A DNA stretch of 32,477 bases from the NCBI GenBank assembly GCA_016125355.1, contig WGLX01000034.1, forward strand, positions 1 to 32,477, in the 5' to 3' direction. This document shows, piece by piece, positions 23,893-31,514 of the stretch. The notes under the pieces are model-generated. The model was not told where the DNA came from. It saw nothing but the letters and a program-made list of their open reading frames with translations, and made no database searches. The stretch is from Actinomycetales bacterium. Lineage in GTDB: Bacteria > Actinomycetota > Actinomycetes > S36-B12. Every line of letters begins with the position of its first letter. The first letter of the stretch is position 1. Both the position numbers and the translations under genes were made by a program.

Positions 23893-24785
23893 TGCTTGAC
23901 GTCGTCTTCAGTGGACTGGTTCTGTCGAGCGTCTACGGGCTCGTGGCGATCGGCATCTCGCTCACGTGGGCGAGCATCGGAATGCTCAACCTCGCTCAGG
24001 GGTTCATCTTCACCGCGGGCGGGTACAGCGCCTACCTCTTCTCCCAAGTGGCTGCCGACCGGGGTGTCAGCGGTCCCGCACTGTCGATCGGGACCGTCGT
24101 CGCGGGCATGCTCGGAGCGGCGGTCTTCGGGCTGGCTGTCGGTGGCCTGGCGTTCCTGCCCCTGCAGGACCGCGACAACTTCCGAACGCGCTCGCTGATC
24201 GCCACGCTGGCCATCAGCCTGATCGGCACCCAGGTGTGGCTGATCATCTTCGGTCCGCAGAGCAAGCCGCTGCCCCAGATCTTCGGTGACGGAGTCGTCC
24301 AGGTGGGTGATGCCTCTGTCACCTACGGCCAGCTGGGTGGCATCGTCGTGGCAGCTCTCACCCTGGCCGCCGTCATCATGTGGATGCGCAGCAGCCGGTC
24401 CGGCCTCCAGATGCGCGCGATGATGATGAACCCCCTCGGTGCCGCGGTGGTCGGCGTCTCCGTACGTACGACAGGCATGCGAGTGCTCGCGATCTCCGGC
24501 GCGCTCACCGGGCTGTCGGCCGTCCTCCTGGGCCAGGTGTTCTTCGTCAGCCCCACGTCGGGGGTGACACCCCTGACCGTGGGCCTCATCATCAGCCTCG
24601 CCGGTGGGCTCGGCTCGATACCGGGCACGGTCGTGGCGGCCGGCCTGATGGGCTTCGCCGAGGCCATCACGGCGCGCTACCTGGAGCAGTCCTACGTGCC
24701 GTTCGTGCTGTTCGGCCTCGTGGTCCTGATTCTCGTCTTCCGTCCGCGTGGGCTCGGTGGGCTACTGGAGGACGTCCGTGAGTAG
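23892..24785 (+). CDS. ABC importer permease, LivH-type
   Basis: A 297-aa inner-membrane permease with about eight hydrophobic segments, the normal length for LivH. Family features are the N-terminal 'GLVLSSVYGLVAIGISLTWA', 'GMLNLAQGFIFTAGGYSAYL', and the coupling-helix region 'SSRSGLQMRAMMMNPLGAAV'. It forms the translocation path with the LivM-type protein encoded downstream. The ATG at 23892 is fixed by the one-base overlap with the ATPase gene. The 3' end overlaps the next start by 8 nt. Confidence 0.92.
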   Translation: MLDVVFSGLVLSSVYGLVAIGISLTWASIGMLNLAQGFIFTAGGYSAYLFSQVAADRGVSGPALSIGTVVAGMLGAAVFGLAVGGLAFLPLQDRDNFRTRSLIATLAISLIGTQVWLIIFGPQSKPLPQIFGDGVVQVGDASVTYGQLGGIVVAALTLAAVIMWMRSSRSGLQMRAMMMNPLGAAVVGVSVRTTGMRVLAISGALTGLSAVLLGQVFFVSPTSGVTPLTVGLIISLAGGLGSIPGTVVAAGLMGFAEAITARYLEQSYVPFVLFGLVVLILVFRPRGLGGLLEDVRE

Positions 24786-26301
24786 TGAGAAGAGACTGGT
24801 AGGGCGACGCCTTCTGAGGCCGGCATGGCCGGTGCGCCCGGAGCGCACGTTCCGGCGCTGGCGCTACCCGTTCACGAAGCGCCCGGTCCTGAACCTGACG
24901 GGCAAGTTCAACCCGATCACGCTGAAGCGCGAGATGGTTCTGACCGACAAGAAGCCGATGTTCTGGCTGGTCGGTCTTTCTGCGCTGCTCCTGCTCCCGG
25001 TGGCCAGCGGCACCGAGCGGGTGCTGACCCTCTTCGGCATCGCCTGCATCTACGCAGCGATCAACGTGATGTGGACGCTGATCATCGGGACTGCGGGCCT
25101 CCAGTCCTTCGCGACCCTGGCGACGGTCGGCGTCGGCTCGTACGGCGCGGGGTACCTCTCGGTGACGTACGGGATCGCGTGGCCGCTCATGCTGATCGTG
25201 GGCCTGCTCCTGGGGGCGCTCATGGGGTTCGTCATCAGCCTTCCTGCCCGGCGGCTCGACGGCCTCTACTACGCATTGCTCACTCTCGGCCTGTCCGAGT
25301 TCATGAGGAACTTCGTCACCCAGTCCGATGCCCTGGGCGGGAAGTTCAACGGTGCCCTCTTCGGGGTGGCCAAGATCGTGCCCACGCTCGGCACCCCACG
25401 CCTCACCCAGACCGTCGTCTTCATCACGACCTTTGTCCTGCTGCTGCTGGCCCTGGCAGTCTTCCGCGCCGTCAACGGGGGGCGTATCGGGCTCATGCTC
25501 AAGACCGCCGCGACGAGCAAGGAGGACGAGTCCTTCGCCTCCGCGATCGGCATCGACTTCCAGCGCGCGCGCCTCTGGGTCTTCATGATCGCGTCGGGAG
25601 CGCTGGGCTTCATCGGCGCGTTCTACTCCGCCACCGTCGGCGGCACATCACTGCAGATATTCAGCCTGGACCTGCTGCTGCTCATGCTGGCCATGATCGT
25701 GATCGGCGGTCTGGGGCGTGCGGAGGGTGCCGTCATCGGAACCGTCATCGTCGTGTTCATCACGCAGTGGTTCGTCGACTGGGGCCCGTGGCGGATCGTG
25801 GTCGTCGGCGTGCTGGCCCTCCTGTCCGTGCTCTACACGCGGAACGGCCTGTTCGGTCTCAAGGCCCAGTTGCGGGAGATCCGCACGCGCAGGCAGACCC
25901 TGCACCGGGCTGCGACGACGGGCCGGTACGCGGAGTTCCTCCCGCAGGAGGCCCCGGAGATCGGCGACAAGTCCGTGATCGCGAAGCGGGTGTTCGAGCG
26001 GGACCTGAGGGGACGCCTGCGCAGCTGGATCTCCCCGGACCTCATCGCCGAGCATGAGCGGAAGCCGCTGGGACAGCACTCCGATCACCTGGAACGGATG
26101 CTCAACTACTTCCGCAAGGCCCCGATCCCCGACAAGTACGCGGTCTACTGCGAGGAGCCGTTCGCCCGCTATCGGGTCGTGGCGCTGAGCGGGCTCCCGG
26201 GAGTGCCTCCGAGAGTCGTCGACGACAAGGTCTACGACAGTCTCGACGCCGCGTACCACGCCGTTTTCCTCCGCCGTGTCAATGATCTGAGAGCGAGTTG
26301 A
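24778..26301 (+). CDS. LivM-type permease fused to a DMFase small-subunit-like domain
   Basis: A 507-aa protein. The GTG at 24778 overlaps the LivH stop by 8 nt and has GGAGG upstream. Residues about 1-60 are a basic N-terminal extension, and about 60-360 are a LivM permease with multiple membrane segments ('ALLTLGLSEFMRNFVTQSDA', 'MLAMIVIGGLGRAEGAVIGT'). After the last membrane segment there is a hydrophilic domain of about 146 residues (362-507), absent from ordinary LivM. Its last part, 'EHERKPLG', 'LERMLNYFRKAPI' (NYFR at 443-446), 'YRVVALSGLPG', and 'AYHAVFLRRVNDLRAS', resembles what I remember of the N,N-dimethylformamidase small subunit (about 130 aa). The DMFase large-subunit gene follows 3 nt later and no separate small-subunit gene exists. 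I infer a transporter-enzyme fusion; the permease call is firm, the fusion call less so. Confidence 0.85.
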   Translation: MSSEKRLVGRRLLRPAWPVRPERTFRRWRYPFTKRPVLNLTGKFNPITLKREMVLTDKKPMFWLVGLSALLLLPVASGTERVLTLFGIACIYAAINVMWTLIIGTAGLQSFATLATVGVGSYGAGYLSVTYGIAWPLMLIVGLLLGALMGFVISLPARRLDGLYYALLTLGLSEFMRNFVTQSDALGGKFNGALFGVAKIVPTLGTPRLTQTVVFITTFVLLLLALAVFRAVNGGRIGLMLKTAATSKEDESFASAIGIDFQRARLWVFMIASGALGFIGAFYSATVGGTSLQIFSLDLLLLMLAMIVIGGLGRAEGAVIGTVIVVFITQWFVDWGPWRIVVVGVLALLSVLYTRNGLFGLKAQLREIRTRRQTLHRAATTGRYAEFLPQEAPEIGDKSVIAKRVFERDLRGRLRSWISPDLIAEHERKPLGQHSDHLERMLNYFRKAPIPDKYAVYCEEPFARYRVVALSGLPGVPPRVVDDKVYDSLDAAYHAVFLRRVNDLRAS

Positions 26302-26304
26302 GCG

Positions 26305-28602
26305 ATGGCCACCATCTCCGTCACGGGCTACACCGATCAGGTCAGCGTCAAGCCCGGTGAGACCGTCGACATCAAGATCAGTGCCGAGAACACGGACTCG
26401 GCCCATGTCGAGATCGTGCGGCTGATCCACGGCGATGAGCACCCCGACGGCCCGGGCTTCATCGAGGAACCCATCGCCACGTCCGTGTCCGGCGACTACC
26501 CGGTGCACAAGCAGTTCGTCGACATCGGCAATGCGGTGGTCTTCGAGGATCCGGCCGGCATGCTCGACCTGGACGGCTCACTGTCGATGGCGTGCCTCGT
26601 CTTCCCGACCACGCCGCTGAAGGGCCGGCAGGTGATCATGGGCAAGTTCTCCCTCGAGGAGACGGCGGGCTACGCCCTGGGCATCGACAGGGATGGTCAC
26701 CTCGCCTTCTGGGTCGGCGATGGCAGGGAGACGGACGAGATCATCAGTCCGGTCCCACTGGTGCACCACACGTGGTACCTGGCCGGCGTCAGCTACGACG
26801 CATCGTCCGGGGAGGCCACGCTCTTCCACGAGGCGATCGTGAATCCCTACAACGGCCGCCTCGGTCGCGTGGCGCCGTTCGACCACACGAGCCGGGTCCA
26901 GCAGCGGCTCAAGGCCAAGGTGGCGAGGTCGACGGGGCCCTTCATGTGGGCGGCGGCCACCAATGCTGCGCCGGCCCGCGGGCGGTTCAAGGACTTCCTC
27001 TTCAACGGCAAGATCGATCGCGCGACCCTGTTCGACCGAGCGGTCTCGCCCGACGAGCTGCGGGGGCTCTCGACCGGTGACCTCGCCGATTCCCAGCCGC
27101 TCGCGCACTGGGACACGACGGTCGGCTACGGCAGCTCGGGGATCGACGACGTGGTCCGGGACGTGTCTGGCCACGGGCTCGCGGGTGTCGGGGTTCACCG
27201 GCCCGTTCGGGCCATGACGGGCTACAACTGGTCGGGGCGGCACGACGACTGGCGGGTCGCTCCCGAGGAATACGGCGGCATCGCCTTCCACGATGACGCG
27301 GTCACGGACTGCGAGTGGGAGACCACCGTCTCCTGGACCGTGCCGGAGGGGACGCGCAGCGGGGCGTACGCCGCGCGTGTGACGTCAGGAGATGCGCAGG
27401 ACCACATCCCCTTCTTCATCAGGCCCACGAGCCCGACGGCTCCGATCCTGGTCCTGATGCCGACGAACTCCTACCTCGCCTACGCCAACGAGATGATCGT
27501 CCACCACGTGCCGGTGGGCCAGGCGATCCTCGCGCACGCGCCAGTGCTCACCGAGAAGGAGGCGGACTACTACCAGGATCCGAAGTACGGGCGATCCACC
27601 TATGACCACTGGGTGGACGGCGCGGGCGTGTGCTTCACGAGCTGGAAGCGGCCCATCCTGAACATCCGACCACGGTGGCGGTCGAGCGCGATCGGCACGG
27701 TGTGGCAGTTCCCGCGGGACCTCTCCCTGATCGCCTGGCTGGAGCATCACGGTTACGACTACGACGTCGCGACCGATCACGATCTGGCCGCGGACAGGGG
27801 CCTCCTCTCGGGGTACCGGGTTGTCCTCACGGGATCCCATCCGGAGTACTGGAGCGAGCAGGGCCTCGACGATCTCGAGGACTACATCGCCGCCGGAGGC
27901 CGCCTGATGTACCTCGGGGGGAATGGCTTCTACTGGGTGGTCAGCTACCGCGACGGTGAGCCGCATCTCATGGAGGTGCGCAAGGGCGAGGCGGGCATGC
28001 GAGCCTGGCAGGCCGAGCCGGGCGAGTACTACCACCAGACCAGTGCCGAGCGAGGCGGTATCTGGCGCAACCGTGCGCGGCCCCCACAGAAGCTGACCGG
28101 CGTCGGCTTCACCACGCAGGGATTCGACGAGTGTCATCCGTATCGCCGCATGCCTGACAGCTACCACAAGAGCGTTGCCTGGATCTTCGAAGGCGTGGAG
28201 GGGGATGTGTTCGGCGACTTCGGCCTCGCGCTCGGCGGCGCGGCAGGCCTGGAGACGGAGCGCTATGACCTGGAGCTCGGCACACCCCCGCACACGAAGC
28301 TGCTCGCGTCGTCGACCGGCTACTCGGACAACTACGCCGGGGTGACGGAGGACATCCTGTTCAACCACCCGGGACTCCTGGGGACGCAGAACGACGCGGT
28401 CCGGGCGGACATGACGTACTTCACCGCCGCGAACGACGGAGCGGTCTTCTCCACCGGTTCGATCGCCTGGATCAGCGCCTTGCCGTGCTTCGGCTACGAG
28501 AACAACGTCTCCCAGGTCATGAAGAACGTCCTTGACGCCTTCATCAAGCCCGGCACGCTGCCGGGAGCCGGTTGGGATCAGGAAGAGAAGTCCTGGACGT
28601 GA
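26305..28602 (+). CDS. N,N-dimethylformamidase large (beta) subunit-like amidohydrolase
   Basis: A 765-aa protein, almost the length of characterised DMFase large subunits. The N-terminal β-rich region is followed by a LamG/ConA-like domain at about 85-265 ('DGSLSMACLVFPTTPLKGRQ', 'FKDFLFNGKIDRATLFDRAV'). The catalytic domain starts near 375. DMFase is known to hold one iron bound by two tyrosines and a glutamate. Candidates here are Y390 or Y393 in 'PTNSYLAYANE', Y433 in 'RSTYDHW', and E514 in 'GSHPEYW', with H512 beside it. The known reaction is N,N-dimethylformamide to dimethylamine and formate; the real substrate here may be another small amide. It starts 3 nt after the permease stop. A soluble small subunit is missing and may be supplied by the permease C-terminus. 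Confidence 0.88.
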   Translation: MATISVTGYTDQVSVKPGETVDIKISAENTDSAHVEIVRLIHGDEHPDGPGFIEEPIATSVSGDYPVHKQFVDIGNAVVFEDPAGMLDLDGSLSMACLVFPTTPLKGRQVIMGKFSLEETAGYALGIDRDGHLAFWVGDGRETDEIISPVPLVHHTWYLAGVSYDASSGEATLFHEAIVNPYNGRLGRVAPFDHTSRVQQRLKAKVARSTGPFMWAAATNAAPARGRFKDFLFNGKIDRATLFDRAVSPDELRGLSTGDLADSQPLAHWDTTVGYGSSGIDDVVRDVSGHGLAGVGVHRPVRAMTGYNWSGRHDDWRVAPEEYGGIAFHDDAVTDCEWETTVSWTVPEGTRSGAYAARVTSGDAQDHIPFFIRPTSPTAPILVLMPTNSYLAYANEMIVHHVPVGQAILAHAPVLTEKEADYYQDPKYGRSTYDHWVDGAGVCFTSWKRPILNIRPRWRSSAIGTVWQFPRDLSLIAWLEHHGYDYDVATDHDLAADRGLLSGYRVVLTGSHPEYWSEQGLDDLEDYIAAGGRLMYLGGNGFYWVVSYRDGEPHLMEVRKGEAGMRAWQAEPGEYYHQTSAERGGIWRNRARPPQKLTGVGFTTQGFDECHPYRRMPDSYHKSVAWIFEGVEGDVFGDFGLALGGAAGLETERYDLELGTPPHTKLLASSTGYSDNYAGVTEDILFNHPGLLGTQNDAVRADMTYFTAANDGAVFSTGSIAWISALPCFGYENNVSQVMKNVLDAFIKPGTLPGAGWDQEEKSWT

Positions 28603-28617
28603 GACGGGGGGTCTGAC

Positions 28618-29733
28618 ATGTCGACGGGATACGTCTGGCACGAGCTGTACGGATGGCACGACACGGGCTCCAACGCGGGGTTGCTGCCGGGCGATGCGAG
28701 CCTCAACCAGCCGTACTTCCACTTCGAGTCCCCGGAGAGCAAGCAGCGATTCGCCTCTCTGGCGGAGGTCTCGGGTCTGGCCGAGCATCTCGTTCGGCTC
28801 AACCCGGAGCCGGTGTCGGATGAGGACATCCTGCGGTGCCACACGCCCGAGCACCTCGCACGCCTCAAGCGGGAGAGCGAGGCTCCCCGGGGCGGTGACG
28901 CGGGTGACGGGACGAGCCCCTTCGGGCACGGCGGGCTGGAGATCGCCCGTCTTGCGGTAGGCGGTACGGTGGCCGCGCTCGACGCGGTACTCGACGGCCT
29001 CGTCACCAATGCCTATGCCCTGGTGCGTCCGCCGGGCCATCACGCGCGGCCGGAGACCGGCATGGGCTTCTGCATGCTCGGCAACGCGGCGATCGCTGTC
29101 GCTAGGGCACGTTCGATGCGGCCCGGCCTCCGCGTGGTCACGATGGACTGGGACGTGCACCATGGCAACGGCACCCAGTCGATCTTCTGGGAGGACCCGG
29201 ACGTCCTCACCATCTCACTCCACCAGGACGGCCTCTTCCCGGCGAACTCCGGCCACGTGACCGAGCGCGGTGAGGGCAGGGGTGAGGGCTACGCGATCAA
29301 TGTGCCGCTTCCGGCTGGAACGGGGAACGGTGGCTACCTCCATGCCCTGGAGCAGGTTGTCGTCCCGGCGGTCCGGCGCTATCGACCCGATGTCATCGTG
29401 ATTCCCAGCGGGTTCGATGCCAGTTGCTTCGATCCCCTCGGGCGGATGGCTGTCACCGCGGACGGCTTCCGCGCGATGACCCGCGTGATGATGGAACTGG
29501 CGGACGACGTGTGCGAGGGTCGGCTCGTGCTGACTCATGAGGGCGGGTACTCGCCCGTGTATGTCCCCCTGTGCGGAGTCAGCGTGCTGAGCGAGCTGAG
29601 CGGTGTCGACGTCGACGTGATCCATCCGCTCTACCGGACCTTCGACGAGAAGCCGGAATGCCAGCTCACCGACGGCCAGCGAGCAGCCGTTGCCGCCGCA
29701 CGCGTCGCCGCCGACGTCGAGGGAAAGGAGTGA
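28618..29733 (+). CDS. Class II histone deacetylase-like amidohydrolase (HDAH/acetylpolyamine amidohydrolase type)
   Basis: A 371-aa zinc amidohydrolase of the arginase/deacetylase superfamily. The zinc ligands are D179 and H181 ('DWDVHHGNGTQ') and D267 ('GFDAS'). The catalytic His pair is H141/H142 in 'RPPGHHA', and the transition-state tyrosine is Y311 in 'HEGGYSP'. All sit one residue below the numbering I recall for the bacterial class II enzyme HDAH from the Bordetella/Alcaligenes strain FB188, so it is a near full-length homologue. Bacteria lack histones, so the substrate should be an acylated small amine or a protein lysine. In this operon it probably removes an acyl group from an imported amide or its product. 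A GGGGGG stretch serves as ribosome site 15 nt after the previous gene. Confidence 0.92.
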   Translation: MSTGYVWHELYGWHDTGSNAGLLPGDASLNQPYFHFESPESKQRFASLAEVSGLAEHLVRLNPEPVSDEDILRCHTPEHLARLKRESEAPRGGDAGDGTSPFGHGGLEIARLAVGGTVAALDAVLDGLVTNAYALVRPPGHHARPETGMGFCMLGNAAIAVARARSMRPGLRVVTMDWDVHHGNGTQSIFWEDPDVLTISLHQDGLFPANSGHVTERGEGRGEGYAINVPLPAGTGNGGYLHALEQVVVPAVRRYRPDVIVIPSGFDASCFDPLGRMAVTADGFRAMTRVMMELADDVCEGRLVLTHEGGYSPVYVPLCGVSVLSELSGVDVDVIHPLYRTFDEKPECQLTDGQRAAVAAARVAADVEGKE

Positions 29734-29740
29734 GGGACTC

Positions 29741-31381
29741 ATGACGACGCGGATCGAGAACGCCACCGTGTGGACCCCCGCGGAGTCCGGTGAGGGGTAC
29801 GTGGAGTACTCAGCGGTCGCCTTCGACCAGAGCGGCATCCTCGCTGTCGGCGACGAAGCCATGTCGCACGCCGCGGAGAACGTCATCGATGCTCAGGGGG
29901 CCTTCGTCTGCCCGGGTTTCCGGGACGGCCATGCGCATCCCATTCCGGGCGGGTTCGAGACGCTGATCGCACCGGTGCGCGGGCATGCGACACCGCAGGC
30001 GATCGCAGCCGCCGTGGGCACGTGGGCGCGGGATCACAGTGACGTCGAGTGGATCCGCGGCGAGGGGTTCGACCACACCCTTGCTCCGGGTGGGATCTTC
30101 CACGCCGCGTGGCTGGATGCCGAGGTGCCGGATCGTCCCGTCGTCCTCCGCGCCACCGACTACCACACCGTGTGGGTCAATTCCGAGGCGCTGAGGCGCG
30201 CCGGGTTCACGTCGACGACCCCGCAGCCGCACGATGGCGAGATCGTGCGAGACGAGAGCGGCGCACCGGTGGGCACGCTGAGGGAGTGGGGTGCCTGGCG
30301 CCCCGTCTATGACCTGCTGCCTCCCAAGACCCACGATCAGGTCGTCGCCTCCATCGCAACGGCATCGGAGGCGTTCGCGTCAACGGGGGTCACCTGGGTT
30401 CAGGACGCCTGGGTGGAACCCGAGGACGTGGATGCCTGGCTCACCGGTTTGGCGGCCGGTGTCCTGGACATTCGCGTGGACCTGGGCCTGTGGTGCGATC
30501 CCAACACCTGGCGGGATCAGCTCGAGCACTTCCTCGAGGCACGCAACAGGGTCGTACAACATGGTGAGGGTCTGCTGAGTGCCAACACCGTCAAGTTCTT
30601 CGCCGACGGCGTCCTGGAGTCCGCCACGGGGGCGATGCTCGAGCCTTACTGCGACTGCCCGCACTCGAAGGGGCTGCCGAACTGGGATCCCGAGGAGCTC
30701 GCACTCGCGGTGGCCGCGGTCGACGCCCTGGGATTCGATCCGCATATCCATGCGATCGGCGATGCGGCCGTGCGGAACGCCCTCAACGCGTTCGAGACCA
30801 TGCTGGCCGCCAACGAGCGGCGGGATCGACGCATGACGATCGCGCATGCCCAGCTCGTAGACGCCGCCGACCTGGGGCGCTTCTCCACGCTGGGGGTCAC
30901 GGCGAACTTCGAGCCGTACTGGGCGAAGTACGACGAGTGGCAGTCGGAGCTCACGGCGCCGAGGCTGGGTGATGAGCGCACCAATCGTCAGTTCATGATG
31001 CGGACCATCCTCGACTCGGGCGCCAATGTGTCCTTCGGGAGCGACTGGCCGGTGACCACGCAGGCGCCTCTGGAAGGAATCCAGGTCGCCGTGACCCGGC
31101 AGATGACCGACGGGCCGTTCCGTGAGCCGTGGATGCCGGAGGAGCGCTTGACTGTGGAGCAGGCGCTGCGGGCATACACGCGGTCGGTCGCGTATCAGGC
31201 CGGCGATCCGAGGGGAGGGGTCATCGCCCCGGGCTATGGCTCGGACATCGTGATGATCGAAAGGGACCCCCGTCAGGTGGACCCCCTGGAGATCGGAGCC
31301 CTGAAGGTGCTGGGCACCTGGCGCGACGGGACGGCGGTCTTCGGGCCGGTACGGGGCGAGGGGCACACCGGAAGCTCGTGA
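29741..31381 (+). CDS. Amidohydro_3-family metal-dependent amidohydrolase (NfdA/YtcJ-like)
   Basis: A 546-aa member of the amidohydrolase superfamily. The metal-binding HxH is H64/H66 in 'FRDGHAHP'. The probable carbamylated lysine is K285 in 'NTVKFFADGVLESATG'. Further ligands lie in 'HIHAIGDAAV' and 'AHAQLVD', and the catalytic aspartate is in 'FGSDWPVTT'. The family includes N-substituted formamide deformylase (NfdA, from Arthrobacter) and uncharacterised YtcJ proteins. In this operon an N-formyl or N-acyl hydrolase role is plausible, but the family alone does not prove it. The ATG at 29741 follows the deacetylase stop by 7 nt, with GGAG upstream inside the preceding gene. It is the last gene of the operon; no convincing terminator is seen after it. 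Confidence 0.87.
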   Translation: MTTRIENATVWTPAESGEGYVEYSAVAFDQSGILAVGDEAMSHAAENVIDAQGAFVCPGFRDGHAHPIPGGFETLIAPVRGHATPQAIAAAVGTWARDHSDVEWIRGEGFDHTLAPGGIFHAAWLDAEVPDRPVVLRATDYHTVWVNSEALRRAGFTSTTPQPHDGEIVRDESGAPVGTLREWGAWRPVYDLLPPKTHDQVVASIATASEAFASTGVTWVQDAWVEPEDVDAWLTGLAAGVLDIRVDLGLWCDPNTWRDQLEHFLEARNRVVQHGEGLLSANTVKFFADGVLESATGAMLEPYCDCPHSKGLPNWDPEELALAVAAVDALGFDPHIHAIGDAAVRNALNAFETMLAANERRDRRMTIAHAQLVDAADLGRFSTLGVTANFEPYWAKYDEWQSELTAPRLGDERTNRQFMMRTILDSGANVSFGSDWPVTTQAPLEGIQVAVTRQMTDGPFREPWMPEERLTVEQALRAYTRSVAYQAGDPRGGVIAPGYGSDIVMIERDPRQVDPLEIGALKVLGTWRDGTAVFGPVRGEGHTGSS

Positions 31382-31493
31382 GGCGGATGATCAGGCGTTC
31401 GCCGCGATAGCCGATACGGTAGGTTGCAAGATTTTCGTTTATTTGCAATGGTTTTCTGGGGATTTGGGGTTGCGGCCCGCTTCGCTTCTCCAC

Positions 31494-31499
31494 TAGGAT
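31494..31499 (+). promoter_or_regulatory. -10 element of a probable leaderless promoter (DUF222 gene)
   Basis: TAGGAT matches TANNNT and ends 7 nt before the ATG at 31507, so transcription should begin at or next to the start codon. The preceding stretch 31382-31493 has no gene. It contains an A/T-rich patch in which TTGCAA occurs twice (31434-31439... and 31443-onward region TTTGCAATGG), but no clear hairpin. Confidence 0.5.
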
Positions 31500-31514
31500 C
31501 GAACACATGTTCGA
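31499..31514. promoter_or_regulatory. SOS (LexA) box overlapping the start codon
   Basis: TCGAACACATGTTCGA is a perfect match to the mycobacterial/actinobacterial LexA consensus TCGAAC-N4-GTTCGA, with 7-bp perfect arms. It overlaps the last base of the -10 element and includes the ATG of the DUF222 gene at 31507. LexA bound here should block transcription directly, and DNA damage should relieve this. That the host has a LexA of this specificity is assumed. Confidence 0.75.

Noticed and set aside
21035-26301. Branched-chain amino acid transporter as the functional call
   Set aside because: The fold family is shared by amide and urea importers, and the operon contains three amide hydrolases and a permease with a probable amidase domain, but no branched-chain amino acid catabolic gene.
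27385-29163. 592-codon reverse open frame over the DMFase-like and deacetylase genes
   Set aside because: Antisense shadow; both forward genes have catalytic residues in place.
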